This document shows positions 7,671 through 16,800 of a DNA stretch of 47,010 bases, in pieces. Under the pieces are notes generated by a model that was not told the origin of the DNA, did not search any database, and saw only the letters and a program-made list of their open reading frames with translations. A program made the position numbers and the translations under genes. The stretch comes from CAKSXP01 sp964539115 (lineage in GTDB: Bacteria; Bacillota; Clostridia; Oscillospirales; Oscillospiraceae): the NCBI GenBank assembly GCA_964539115.1, contig CAZIHY010000004.1:1-47010 (forward strand), in the 5' to 3' direction. Positions within the stretch are counted from its first letter, which is position 1, and each line of letters starts with the position of its first letter.

Positions 7671-10130
7671 TTATTTTACTTTCCTGACCCTGTGTACATG
7701 TTTTCCGCCGCGCGGATTCTTACGTTTGTCAAGAATGTCGCGTACATGATCGAGCCCCCTTGTTGCAAAATTCAAGCCTGGCAGCGCCAGAAGTGCAAAC
7801 ACAACAAGGATGAGCATATTTGCAAAATTGATCTCCGTCAGCGTGAATATCGTTTTCATAAAGGCAACACAGAACACGAACGACGCGGTTATGACTATCA
7901 TCAGGAGCTTTCGCAGATTGTTGAAGGGCTTGCAGGTATTGAACACCATGAGAAGACCGACAACGCCCATGACGACAGTGCATATAGTGCTTGTCTCATC
8001 GTCGCCAAGCTTAAATGCGATGTTGAACAGTATGACGCCAAGGATAAGCACCAGATCAGTGACTGCAGCCGGCAGAGCCCTGTACATAACGTTTTTCAGG
8101 AATTTGCCCTTTATTATGCTCTCATTCGGCTCAAGCGCAAGAACGAACGAGGGTATTCCAATCGTAAGCGTGCTGACAAGGCTAAGCTGCGACGGCGTGA
8201 ACGGATATGTCAGCGTAAAGCACAGGGAGATTATCGCAAGCACGAACGAAAAGATATTCTTGACCAGGAAGAGAGATGCGGAACGCTCAATATTGTTGAT
8301 AACGCGCCGCCCCTCCATAACAACGCTCGGCATCGACGCAAAGTTGGAGTTGAGCAGAACGATGTGTGACACCTGTGCCGCAACGTCGCTGCCAGAAGCC
8401 ATTGCTATCGAGCAGTCGGCCGCCTTGAGCGCGAGTACGTCATTTACGCCGTCACCCGTCATGGCGACGGTGTGCCCGGCGCTGTGCATGGCAAGGATGA
8501 GCTTACGCTTCTGTTCCGGCGTTACTCTGCCGAACACTGTGTATTTCTCCGCAGCTTCACGTATCTTTTTATCGGTATCCAACTCGCGGGCGTCAATGAA
8601 TTTTTCTGCGTTTTCTATTCCCGCGCGCTTTGCCACCTCTGAGACAGTCAGCGCATTGTCTCCGGAGATGACTTTCACTGTAACGCCCTGTTTTGCAAAG
8701 AAAGCAAAGGTCTCCGGCGCCTCCGGCCTTATTTTGTTGCTGAGAAGTATCAGCGCAAGAGGCATTTTGGGGGCGTCAAGAGTTTCGTCATCGAGCGATC
8801 CATCGTAAAGAGCCAGGAGCACGACGCGGCAACCCCGCCCGGAATAAAACTCTATCTTCTCGCGGTATTGCTCATAATCCGCGCCAAGAACGACATCCGG
8901 AGCGCCAAGGACATAGGTCTCGTCCTCATGGAACGATACTCCGCCGTATTTTTTTGACGAGGAAAACGGCAGGGTCTTTATCGCGGTCTGGTTGACAGTA
9001 CCCGAGAAATACTTTCTCAGCGCCGCCATCGTATCATTATCCGCCTGCATGGCATATACATAATCCGCCATTATCATGCGTATGTCGTCTTCGATGAAGC
9101 GGTCCTCACAAAGAAGGCATATGTCTTCGACTATCATTTTGTTTTCGGTTATGGTTCCGGTCTTATCGACACACAGGGTATCAACGCGCGCCAGCGTTTC
9201 GATGCACCCAAGTTCATGCACCAGCGTCTTGCGCTGCGCAAGGCGTATCACGCCGGCAACGAGCGCAACGCTCGTCAGAAGATACAGGCCTTCCGGAATC
9301 ATGCCGACCAGCGCCGCTACAGTGGATACGATACCATCCGTAAAGCTGCGTCCGAGCCACACGACCTCCTTCACGCACATCAGCACGCCGAGCGGTATAA
9401 GGATTATGCCGATCCACAAAACGAGCTTCGACAGGGAGTTCATCATCTCCGACTGTTTCGGTTTTTTGGACTTTTTGGCCTCCAGCGTCAGCTTGGATAC
9501 AAATGAATCCGCACCGACAGCCGTCAGTCTGGCGCGGCAGGTTCCGCTGACAACGAAGCTTCCGCTGAGCAGCTCAGAACCGACGGTTTTCTTTATCTCA
9601 TCGGCCTCTCCGGTTATGAGCGCCTCGTTCACAAGACACTCTCCCTCGACCACAACTGCGTCGGAGAAGATCTGGTTGCCGGCCGCGAAAACGACTATAT
9701 CATCGCGCACCATCTCGTCTATATTTATCGTGCGCGAGACCCCGTCGCGTATTACAATGCCTTTGGGCGAATTGAGGATGCTGAGCTTGTCCAGGGTCTT
9801 TTTGGATTTTATCTCCTGCACGATACCGATAAAAATATTCGCGATGACCACCGGCATAAAAGTAAGATTATACCAGCTGCCGACAGCGATCACCAGAGCT
9901 GCCAGCGCAAAGAATATCATGTTGAAATACGTAAGCGTATTGGTCAGAATGATCTGTCCGACCGTCTTTGACGACGATTCGATCGCAGTATTGGCATATC
10001 CCTTTTCAATTCGCTCACGAACCTGCGCCGCGGTAAGACCGGCGCCCGGTTCTGCGATTATGACGGGTACCTGAGGACGGATCTCGTCCTCCCCGCGCCC
10101 TTTTTTTAATTTTGCATGCTTCAGCTTCAC
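7671..10130 (-). CDS. Cation-translocating P-type ATPase (CtpE-like)
   Basis: The 819-residue product has all P-type ATPase parts: actuator-domain TGE at 173-175, the transmembrane PEGL motif at 279-282, the phosphorylation motif DKTGT with D322, and the hinge TGDGVND near residue 600. A cytosolic N-terminal segment leads into about ten predicted membrane helices. No N-terminal heavy-metal CXXC domain is present, which argues against copper or zinc export. The ALITGEADEIKK and VGMIPEGLYLLTSVAL segments resemble the CtpE group of actinobacteria and Clostridia, for which calcium transport has been proposed. The ion here is therefore only a guess. GTG start with AAGGGCGGTGA upstream. It has its own promoter at 10186-10213 and is a single-gene unit. 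Confidence 0.88.
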   Translation of the reverse strand: MKLKHAKLKKGRGEDEIRPQVPVIIAEPGAGLTAAQVRERIEKGYANTAIESSSKTVGQIILTNTLTYFNMIFFALAALVIAVGSWYNLTFMPVVIANIFIGIVQEIKSKKTLDKLSILNSPKGIVIRDGVSRTINIDEMVRDDIVVFAAGNQIFSDAVVVEGECLVNEALITGEADEIKKTVGSELLSGSFVVSGTCRARLTAVGADSFVSKLTLEAKKSKKPKQSEMMNSLSKLVLWIGIILIPLGVLMCVKEVVWLGRSFTDGIVSTVAALVGMIPEGLYLLTSVALVAGVIRLAQRKTLVHELGCIETLARVDTLCVDKTGTITENKMIVEDICLLCEDRFIEDDIRMIMADYVYAMQADNDTMAALRKYFSGTVNQTAIKTLPFSSSKKYGGVSFHEDETYVLGAPDVVLGADYEQYREKIEFYSGRGCRVVLLALYDGSLDDETLDAPKMPLALILLSNKIRPEAPETFAFFAKQGVTVKVISGDNALTVSEVAKRAGIENAEKFIDARELDTDKKIREAAEKYTVFGRVTPEQKRKLILAMHSAGHTVAMTGDGVNDVLALKAADCSIAMASGSDVAAQVSHIVLLNSNFASMPSVVMEGRRVINNIERSASLFLVKNIFSFVLAIISLCFTLTYPFTPSQLSLVSTLTIGIPSFVLALEPNESIIKGKFLKNVMYRALPAAVTDLVLILGVILFNIAFKLGDDETSTICTVVMGVVGLLMVFNTCKPFNNLRKLLMIVITASFVFCVAFMKTIFTLTEINFANMLILVVFALLALPGLNFATRGLDHVRDILDKRKNPRGGKHVHRVRKVK

Positions 10131-10185
10131 TCACCGCCCTTGTATTTTTCCCCACTTCAGTGCCAACCGCGCACACGTTTTAGAT

Positions 10186-10213
10186 ATTATAGCATGTTTT
10201 TCCTTTCTGTGAA
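10186..10213 (-). promoter_or_regulatory. Promoter of the P-type ATPase gene
   Basis: Minus-strand TTCACA (10208-10213), 16 bases, TATAAT (10186-10191), about 55 bases before the GTG start. Confidence 0.7.
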
Positions 10214-10311
10214 GAACAAAATGTAAATTATCTCTTAATTGTGTCGCACTTGCTTTTATCATGCGATTGTGGCATTATAAAAGTAATACTCAATTTTAAG
10301 GAGGTCAGGCA

Positions 10312-12123
10312 GTGAAAAAACGAACCATTTTTTCTCTAATCGCCGATTTTTCAAAAGGCAGCCGACGATTTTTCCTGTATGCGGTTCTCGCCAGCCTTCT
10401 TTCCGTTGTATTCAGCTTCCTTACGCCGCAGATCATAAGGCTTACTGTAGACTCAATAATAGGCTCCGAGCCAATGAATCTTCCCGCCACCTTGCTCAGC
10501 GCCATAAATGCTGCCGGCGGACGTGAATTTCTGCGCTCGCACCTGCTCGTCTGCGGCGCCGCAATCATCATATGTGCAGCGCTGTCGGGCCTGTTTAACT
10601 TCTGCTCGCGCTACGGGATCTCACTTGGAACGGAGGGCTTTTCAAAGCTCCTGCGCGACAAGCTCTATTCCCACATACAGCATCTTCCCTTCGCATGGCA
10701 CACGGAGAATCTGACCGGTGATATCATACAGCGCTGCACCTCCGACGTTGAGACCCTTCGCAGCTTCATCTCCGCGCAGTTTCTGGAGGTCGTGCGAACC
10801 GTGCTTTTGCTCGCCTGTGCGATGTTCCTCATGTTTTCGATGAACACGCTGCTCGCGGCTGTCGCCGCATGCTTTGTTCCGGTCATCGTTATTTATTCTG
10901 CGCTGTTTCATTCGCGCATTTCCCGACAGTTCCTGAAGGCAGACGAATCTGAGGGTGACCTCATGGTAGACGTCCAGGAAAATCTGACCGGCGTGCGCGT
11001 CGTCCGCGCATTCGGACGCGAGCAATTTGAACGCGAAAAATTTGAAAAATACAACGACCGCTTCGCCAACGACTGGATAGATCTCGGCTACACGCTTGGT
11101 TTTTTCTGGGGCGTCGGCGACTTTGTGTCCTGCCTCAATCTGCTCGTGATCGTCGCCGCCGGTTCCTATCTCGCCGCTACGGGAAAAATGACGCTCGGCG
11201 AGCTGCTGGCTTTCGTCAGCTATACGCAGACTCTGGCATGGCCGATAAGAAACCTCGGCAGGACGCTGTCCGAACTCTCCAAGGCAAACGTCTCCGCCTC
11301 GCGCCTTATTGAAATACTTGACGCAGAAGAGGAACACGACAGGCCCAACGCAAAAGAACCCGACATGTCCGGTGATATCTGCTTTGATAACGTCAGCTTC
11401 GCTTACGGCGCACACGAGGTCCTGTCCGATCTCAGCTTCACGATAAAAGGCGGCAGCACCTTCGGCATACTCGGAACGACCAGTTCCGGCAAATCCACTC
11501 TGACATATCTGCTGACACGGCTTTACGAGCTTCCGGAGGAAAACGGGACTATCTCCGTCAGCGGCACCGACATACGGGACATAACGCTGCCCCACCTGCG
11601 CAAAAACGTCGGTCTCGTTTTGCAGGAGCCTTTCCTGTTTTCCAAGACTATCGGTGAAAACATCGCCATAGCCGCGGAGGGATCTTCGCTTAAGGAGATC
11701 CGGCATTCCGCCGGCATCGCAGATATTGACGCAAACATCATGTCCTTCCCCGAAAGCTATGATACGATCGTCGGCGAGCGCGGAGTCACCCTCTCCGGCG
11801 GGCAGAAACAGCGCATCGCGATCGCGCGAACACTTATGAAAAACTGTCCTATTCTCGTTTTTGACGACTCGACCTCCGCTGTCGATATGGAGACTGATGC
11901 ACGCATCCGCGAAGCCCTGCGCGAGAACACCTCCGGCGCGACTGTCATTCTCATCTCCCACAGAATAAACACCCTTATGCAGGCGGACAACATCCTTGTT
12001 ATGGACAAGGGACGCGCTGTCCAGTTTGGGTCCCACGACGAACTTATAGCCGAGGAGGGTCTCTACCGCAGGGTTTACGACATCCAGTCCGACGCGGGCA
12101 GAACAGGAGGAGCCAATGGATAA
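10312..12123 (+). CDS. ABC exporter half-transporter with degenerate NBD
   Basis: The 603-residue product has a six-helix type IV exporter membrane domain (about 1-320) and a C-terminal nucleotide-binding domain with Walker A GTTSSGKST, signature LSGGQKQRIAIART and H-loop LISHRINT. The Walker B end reads LVFDDSTSAVD, with Asp where the catalytic Glu normally stands. This is the hallmark of the degenerate partner in heterodimeric exporters such as TM287/288 and BmrCD. GTG start with AAGGAGG seven bases upstream. It overlaps the next ABC gene by eight bases, so the two subunits are made together. The substrate is unknown; drug or lipid-like molecules are typical. A MATE pump follows in the same operon. 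Confidence 0.88.
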   Translation: MKKRTIFSLIADFSKGSRRFFLYAVLASLLSVVFSFLTPQIIRLTVDSIIGSEPMNLPATLLSAINAAGGREFLRSHLLVCGAAIIICAALSGLFNFCSRYGISLGTEGFSKLLRDKLYSHIQHLPFAWHTENLTGDIIQRCTSDVETLRSFISAQFLEVVRTVLLLACAMFLMFSMNTLLAAVAACFVPVIVIYSALFHSRISRQFLKADESEGDLMVDVQENLTGVRVVRAFGREQFEREKFEKYNDRFANDWIDLGYTLGFFWGVGDFVSCLNLLVIVAAGSYLAATGKMTLGELLAFVSYTQTLAWPIRNLGRTLSELSKANVSASRLIEILDAEEEHDRPNAKEPDMSGDICFDNVSFAYGAHEVLSDLSFTIKGGSTFGILGTTSSGKSTLTYLLTRLYELPEENGTISVSGTDIRDITLPHLRKNVGLVLQEPFLFSKTIGENIAIAAEGSSLKEIRHSAGIADIDANIMSFPESYDTIVGERGVTLSGGQKQRIAIARTLMKNCPILVFDDSTSAVDMETDARIREALRENTSGATVILISHRINTLMQADNILVMDKGRAVQFGSHDELIAEEGLYRRVYDIQSDAGRTGGANG

Positions 12124-13954
12124 TGAAAAAAATACCGGCAGCTTCAGCCTGAAGCTCTGGGGGCGGCTGCTTCCCTTTCTCAAGCCCGTCAAAACCCGGC
12201 TCTATGTCGTCATCATAATGATGGTTATTTCCGCCGCCGTTGACGCCACTCTGCCGCTTTTCACAAGCTACGCCGTCAACAACTTCGTCGTCGCAAAGAC
12301 TACCGAGGGCCTCGGCGTTTTCACGCTGCTTTACGCACTCGTCATTCTCGTGCAGTCAATTACTACGATTCTCTACTCCCGCCAGTGTATGATAATCGAG
12401 ATGAACACCGGCAAGCTCATGAAGCACGACTGCTTCGTACATCTGCAGAAACTGCCGCTAAGTTACTACAACCAGAACTCTGTAGGCTATATCCTTGCCC
12501 GCGTCATGAGCGACACGAGCAGGCTAGGCGGAATCCTCGCATGGAGCTCCATACACCTTATCTGGAACCTGTTTTATGTTATAGGCGTTCTTATCGCGAT
12601 GTTTATCGTAAACGTCAGAATGGCGCTCATCGCGCTTGCGGTGCTGCCGGTTATCATTATTCTCTCCATCGTGTTCCAGCCTAAGCTTCTGGCAGCGAAC
12701 CGCCAGGTCCGGCACATAAACTCCCGCATAACGGGCGAGTTTAACGAGAGCATAAACGGCGCGAAAACCAGTAAGGTGCTCGTTATAGAGGACAGAAACG
12801 CCGGCGAGTTTTACGAGACCACCTCCGAAATGCGCACGGCGACCGTCCGCGCATCGAAGCTCAACGCTGTGTTTCTTCCGCTTATAAGCTTCTTCGGCTC
12901 GTTCTCCGTCGCTCTGGTGCTCTACTCCAGCGGACTTCTCGTTATGAAGGACGCTCTCGATTTTGGCGTTCTCTCCGCTTTCATCACATATGCGATATCG
13001 ATACTTGAACCCGTCTCCCAGATAGCCAGCACCTTTGCCGAAGCCATGGGAGCGCAGGTCAACATCGAGCGCATCACGACCCTGCTGGATACCCCCTGCA
13101 CGATCGAAGACACAGCCGAAGTCATTGAAAAATTCGGCGGGATTTTTGACCCCAAGACCGAAAACTGGCCAAAGGTCGACGGCAGGATCATATTTGACCA
13201 CGTATGGTTCAAATATGACGACGCGCCGGAGGGAGACTACGTTCTCAAAGACATAAACCTTGACATCCCGGCAGGCACTACCGTTGCGATTGTCGGCGAA
13301 ACCGGCGCCGGAAAATCTACGATGGTGAATCTCGCCTGCCGCTTCTTCGAGCCAACCCGCGGAAAGATCCTCATTGACGGAGTTGACTACAAGGAGCGCG
13401 GGCTGCTCTGGCTGCATTCCAACCTGGGCTATGTCCAGCAGACTCCGCATCTTTTCTCCGGCTCCCTGATGGACAACATACGTTACGGCAACCTCAATGC
13501 GAGTGACGAAGATGTTTACAGAGCCGCAAAGCTTGTCTCCGCCGACACTGTCGCGGCAAAGCTCGAAAATGGCTATGAGACCGACGTCGGAGAGGGCGGC
13601 GACAGGCTGTCCACGGGCGAGAAGCAGCTTGTCTCCTTCGCGCGTGCGATAGTTGCCGATCCCCCGATCTTTGTTCTGGACGAGGCGACCAGTTCCATCG
13701 ACGCGGAGACAGAGCAGCTCGTTCAGAACGCGATCTCACACGTGCTGACGGGACGCACCTCTTTCATAATCGCTCACAGGCTCTCAACCATTCGCTCGGC
13801 GGACGTCATCCTGTACATTGAGGGCCACGGCATCGCCGAACAGGGCTCACATGACGAGCTTATGGCAAAGAAGGGCAAGTACTATGCTCTATATACAAAA
13901 ATGATGATAAAGGATATGGCAGACTCCGCAGGCGTCCGTCTGGATGAAAACTAA
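12116..13954 (+). CDS. ABC exporter half-transporter with canonical catalytic site
   Basis: The 612-residue product is the partner of the preceding gene: membrane domain about 20-330, then an NBD with Walker A GETGAGKST, Walker B FVLDEATSSID with the catalytic Glu, and H-loop IIAHRLST. Its signature is LSTGEKQLVSFARA instead of LSGGQ. In heterodimeric exporters the altered signature of one subunit faces the altered Walker B of the other, giving one consensus and one degenerate ATP site, exactly as seen here. It overlaps the upstream gene by eight bases and the downstream MATE gene by one (TAATG), so the three form one tightly packed unit. Confidence 0.88.
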   Translation: MDNEKNTGSFSLKLWGRLLPFLKPVKTRLYVVIIMMVISAAVDATLPLFTSYAVNNFVVAKTTEGLGVFTLLYALVILVQSITTILYSRQCMIIEMNTGKLMKHDCFVHLQKLPLSYYNQNSVGYILARVMSDTSRLGGILAWSSIHLIWNLFYVIGVLIAMFIVNVRMALIALAVLPVIIILSIVFQPKLLAANRQVRHINSRITGEFNESINGAKTSKVLVIEDRNAGEFYETTSEMRTATVRASKLNAVFLPLISFFGSFSVALVLYSSGLLVMKDALDFGVLSAFITYAISILEPVSQIASTFAEAMGAQVNIERITTLLDTPCTIEDTAEVIEKFGGIFDPKTENWPKVDGRIIFDHVWFKYDDAPEGDYVLKDINLDIPAGTTVAIVGETGAGKSTMVNLACRFFEPTRGKILIDGVDYKERGLLWLHSNLGYVQQTPHLFSGSLMDNIRYGNLNASDEDVYRAAKLVSADTVAAKLENGYETDVGEGGDRLSTGEKQLVSFARAIVADPPIFVLDEATSSIDAETEQLVQNAISHVLTGRTSFIIAHRLSTIRSADVILYIEGHGIAEQGSHDELMAKKGKYYALYTKMMIKDMADSAGVRLDEN

Positions 13955-15288
13955 TGGCAATACAAAACGATCTCACACAAGGTTCAATTTGGCGGCAGCT
14001 TGTGCGCTACTCGATCCCGCTGGTCGTATCCAGCGTACTTCAGGCAATGTATGGCATGGTCGATATGATAGTCGCGGGACATTTTATCGGCTCCACTGGC
14101 CTGTCGGCTATCAATAACGCAAGCAGCGTTATGAACATGATAACAAACATAATAATCGGACTTGCGACGGGCGGGAATGTCCTTATTGCGCAGCACTTCG
14201 GCGCGAAGGACTATGAAAACTGCCGCCGTAGCAGCGTTACGCTGTTCTGTTCAGGACTTCTCTCCGGAGCGGCGGCAGCCATTCTGTTTTTCCTTCTGTC
14301 GCGGCAGATCCTGACGCTTCTCCGGGCTCCCACACTGGATGAGGCAACAAGCTATCTAAAGATCTGCTCCATCGGCATTTTCTTCATCATGGGCTACAAC
14401 ACGACAACAGCGGCCTTGCGCGCGGTTGGAAACTCCCGTGCTCCGCTTATATGCATTGCTTCGACCTGCTGTCTGAACATTATACTTGACCTCGTGTTCG
14501 TCGGCGCGATGGGCATGGGCGTTCAGGGTGCAGCGCTTGCTACCATGATCTCGCAGGGCGTCAGCTTCGCCATCTCTTTGATTTTCGTACTCAGGAGTCC
14601 CGATCTGTTCGGTATACGCTTCCGTACGCTGCGCATTTATGGCGACAGGCTGCGTCTCATTCTGAAGCTGGGCCTGCCCTGCGCCGTACAGATGAGCGTC
14701 GCTGCCATATCGTGGCTGTCCGTTACCTATATCATCAACAGCTATGGCGTCGCCGTCTCCGCCGGAAACGGCGTAACGGCCAAGCTGCGCGACTTTGCAA
14801 CGCTGTTTATCGTTGCGATGAGCAACGGTTCCGCCGGCATGATAGCACAGTGCATCGGCGCGGAGGATTATGCCCGTGCACGGAAGGTGCTTTACACCGC
14901 CATTCGCATTTCAGTCGTCATGTCGATCGTTATTATCGCGGTAATGGAGCTTTGGGCGCCGCAGTTCGTTTCCCTTTTTACCTCCGATCCGGAGACGGCG
15001 GCCGCGGCTATACGAAATCTGCGCATCGAGATACTGGGCCAGCTGTTCTACTCGATATTCATGCTATATCACAGTCTCGGCGTCGGAAGCGGGCACACGT
15101 GGTATGTCTTTTGCTCCAGTTTTGTCAACTGCATCGTCGCCCGCGTCGTGCTCGGCTTTTCGTTCAACGCCATTTGGGGACTGGACGGCCTGTACTGGGC
15201 GTGCATGATAGCCCCATTCACCTCCGTACCCATAGGAATCTGGTTCGACCGTTCAGATAGATGGAAAAATACTCTTATAAAAGAATAA
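13954..15288 (+). CDS. MATE-family efflux pump
   Basis: The 444-residue product has about twelve membrane segments and the typical MATE N-terminus NDLTQGSIWRQLVRYSIPLVVSSVLQAMYGMVD, written here only as the start of a longer match, with residues 5-35 as the diagnostic part. The family exports cationic drugs or metabolites using sodium or proton gradients. It follows the ABC exporter pair with a TAATG stop/start overlap and ends at a strong terminator, so three efflux proteins share one mRNA. A paralogue of the same NDLTQGS type lies at 41360-42724. Confidence 0.88.
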   Translation: MAIQNDLTQGSIWRQLVRYSIPLVVSSVLQAMYGMVDMIVAGHFIGSTGLSAINNASSVMNMITNIIIGLATGGNVLIAQHFGAKDYENCRRSSVTLFCSGLLSGAAAAILFFLLSRQILTLLRAPTLDEATSYLKICSIGIFFIMGYNTTTAALRAVGNSRAPLICIASTCCLNIILDLVFVGAMGMGVQGAALATMISQGVSFAISLIFVLRSPDLFGIRFRTLRIYGDRLRLILKLGLPCAVQMSVAAISWLSVTYIINSYGVAVSAGNGVTAKLRDFATLFIVAMSNGSAGMIAQCIGAEDYARARKVLYTAIRISVVMSIVIIAVMELWAPQFVSLFTSDPETAAAAIRNLRIEILGQLFYSIFMLYHSLGVGSGHTWYVFCSSFVNCIVARVVLGFSFNAIWGLDGLYWACMIAPFTSVPIGIWFDRSDRWKNTLIKE

Positions 15289-15298
15289 CATAGCAGTA

Positions 15299-15336
15299 AA
15301 AGGCAAGGTATAACAATAATTATACCTTGCCTTTCT
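15299..15336 (+). terminator. Terminator of the efflux operon
   Basis: Fifteen-bp stem, core AGGCAAGGTATAA / TTATACCTTGCCT, six-base loop, then TTCTT. It lies 10 bases after the MATE stop and abuts the 3' end of the M56 remnant on the other strand. Confidence 0.85.
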
Positions 15337-15612
15337 TCAGATCATAACCAGTGCCGCCGCGACGACCCAGAACGCCGGCTTTTTGTATTTTATCACGTTC
15401 TTTTTCCGGCTCTTTACATCTCCCTCACCAAACGCAAGCGGCGTACCCGCAATGATCTTTTTGCCTGAAAAAGACGCGGAAGTAATACCGAATAATCGGC
15501 GCAAATGTCGCCTCCCATGCTTTTCATCACGGCCTCGCCGCAGGACATTTCCATATGTTCTTTTGCACCGGTCAGGATGCTTTGCGCATTGTTTGCTTTT
15601 GACAAAAAGTTT
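15337..15612 (-). pseudogene. Frameshifted BlaR1/M56 metallopeptidase remnant
   Basis: In the minus strand one frame reads KEHMEMSCGEAVMKSMGG followed by DICADYSVLLPRL, which corresponds to the conserved MELSCDEAVL...GADIRADYS block of BlaR1-type M56 proteins (with Gly in place of Asp). After a frame change near 15455-15465 the other frame continues as IIAGTPLAFGEGDVKSR and then KKPAFWVVAAALVMI before a TGA at 15337-15339. That matches the segment that follows in intact M56 proteins, including the last membrane helix. The N-terminal membrane part, the HEXXH site and the sensor domain are missing, so this is a decayed fragment. It accounts for most of the 327-base gap between the MATE gene and the hydrolase. 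Confidence 0.72.
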
Positions 15613-15615
15613 TTC

Positions 15616-16434
15616 TTATCTCATATATCTGTTAAGAAACCGCACCGCCAGCTGAGGCCATATCTGGGCAGGCATACCCTCGGACAGGCCATCCGCGTGA
15701 GCGCCCTTATCAAAAATATGCAGCGCATAGTGTATGCGCTCGTTTGCAAGCGCGGCGGCGAAGGCCATCGAGTCCACAGCCGGTACAGCCGTATCTGCCG
15801 CAGAGTGCCAAAGGAAGGTCGGCGGGGTGTTGACATTCACGTTATATCTCGGTGTGAGCTCCTGACGCTCCTCCTCGCTCGGACTGTCAGTTCCGAATAT
15901 CGCCGTATACATCTGCTTTTCCATAAAGCTTGAGGCGTCCCTTGTCATATCCGTCGCCGCATAGCAGAGTATGTTGGCGTTCGGCTTGATCACACGCGCC
16001 GGAACCTCGCAGTCCTTCGCAAGCTCTACCCAGTTGTTGCCGAAGTACGCAGCCAAATGGCCACCAGCGGAAAAGCCGCAGAGCGCAATACGATCCTCGT
16101 CAATGTTCCACTTTTCCGCGTTCTCGCGGATCATTACAAGCGCGGAAGCCAAGTCGTATGCCGGTCCCGGAAACAGCGCATTGGGGTTCATCTCACCCTC
16201 TGTTTTTCCGAACTCACCATAGGCCGTTGAATACTCCATCACGAAGGCGCGGAACCCGTTTTGCGCAAACCAGCGCGCGACCGGCGCGCCTTCCGGTTCC
16301 GCAAGGCCGATATATCCGCCGCCGGGCAGGACAATGATCGCAGGCAGAGGCTCCATACTGCTGCCTACGTCCTCAAAATAACCGTTCAGCGCTACCTTTT
16401 TATCCTCGCTGAACACCCATCTGCGTTCTGTCAT
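15616..16434 (-). CDS. Alpha/beta-hydrolase (BD-FAE/acetyl-esterase-like)
   Basis: The 272-residue product has the oxyanion motif PGGGY (37-41), the nucleophile elbow GFSAGG with S122, D214 in HSAADTAVP and H246 in KGAHADG, a complete catalytic triad. It has no signal peptide, so it is cytosolic. The size and HGGG-like PGGG motif fit small esterases that remove acetyl or other acyl groups from sugars or xenobiotics. The start is taken at ATG 16434 with GGAGAG upstream; the frame also opens at a TTG five codons earlier that overlaps the ribosome site. It is a monocistronic minus-strand gene at the left edge of the foreign island. Confidence 0.82.
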   Translation of the reverse strand: MTERRWVFSEDKKVALNGYFEDVGSSMEPLPAIIVLPGGGYIGLAEPEGAPVARWFAQNGFRAFVMEYSTAYGEFGKTEGEMNPNALFPGPAYDLASALVMIRENAEKWNIDEDRIALCGFSAGGHLAAYFGNNWVELAKDCEVPARVIKPNANILCYAATDMTRDASSFMEKQMYTAIFGTDSPSEEERQELTPRYNVNVNTPPTFLWHSAADTAVPAVDSMAFAAALANERIHYALHIFDKGAHADGLSEGMPAQIWPQLAVRFLNRYMR

Positions 16435-16563
16435 TATAATGCTCTCCAATACTGTGTTTTCCTTTTATTTTACACCATAATCTCAAAAAAGCAATGACCT
16501 CCCGGAAACTGGGTGTAAAATACTGAATTATGGCATCTGTCAAGCAGGAGCGGTCAACAAAAG

Positions 16564-16608
16564 AACAGCGCAGGATGTGAGGTAACGCTTGCATCCTGCG
16601 TTGTTTTC
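16564..16608 (+). terminator. Terminator-like hairpin at the left end of the island
   Basis: AACAGCGCAGGATG / CATCCTGCGTTGTT, 14-bp stem with one wobble pair and a 14-base loop, followed by TTCATTTTC. No full gene lies upstream on the plus strand; only a 16-codon frame from ATG 16529 runs into it. Between the hydrolase start and the TetR gene (about 360 bases) no other gene is visible. Confidence 0.55.
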
Positions 16609-16619
16609 ATTTTCACACC

Positions 16620-16639
16620 GAGACAACTTGTCCCAAAGT
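16620..16639 (+). repeat. Left copy of 20-base palindromic motif
   Basis: GAGACAACTTGTCCCAAAGT, 18 of 20 identical to the copy at 19565-19584 in the same orientation. The core is a near-perfect palindrome centred on the C of ACAACTTGT. Confidence 0.75.
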
Positions 16640-16697
16640 CCGGGTTTGGGGAGGCTCCCCAACAAGCATTTTTGGCGGCGGTAGCCGTCCGAAAATC

Positions 16698-16717
16698 GCA
16701 AGTGTGGACACACTTGC
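16698..16717. repeat. Inverted repeat upstream of the TetR-like gene
   Basis: Nine-bp perfect arms GCAAGTGTG and CACACTTGC separated by GA, flanked by AAAAT and ATTTT that extend the symmetry. It lies about 85 bases before the TetR-like start. It could be the operator of that regulator or a relic of a mobilisation origin. No second copy is present before the oleate hydratase gene. Confidence 0.6.
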
Positions 16718-16800
16718 ATTTTGAAAAGCTGAGTTTTATAATGTGAGTGCTGAAAACTCCGTATGATTCAATGTCCTACTGGTTTACAAGGGAGGTGCCA

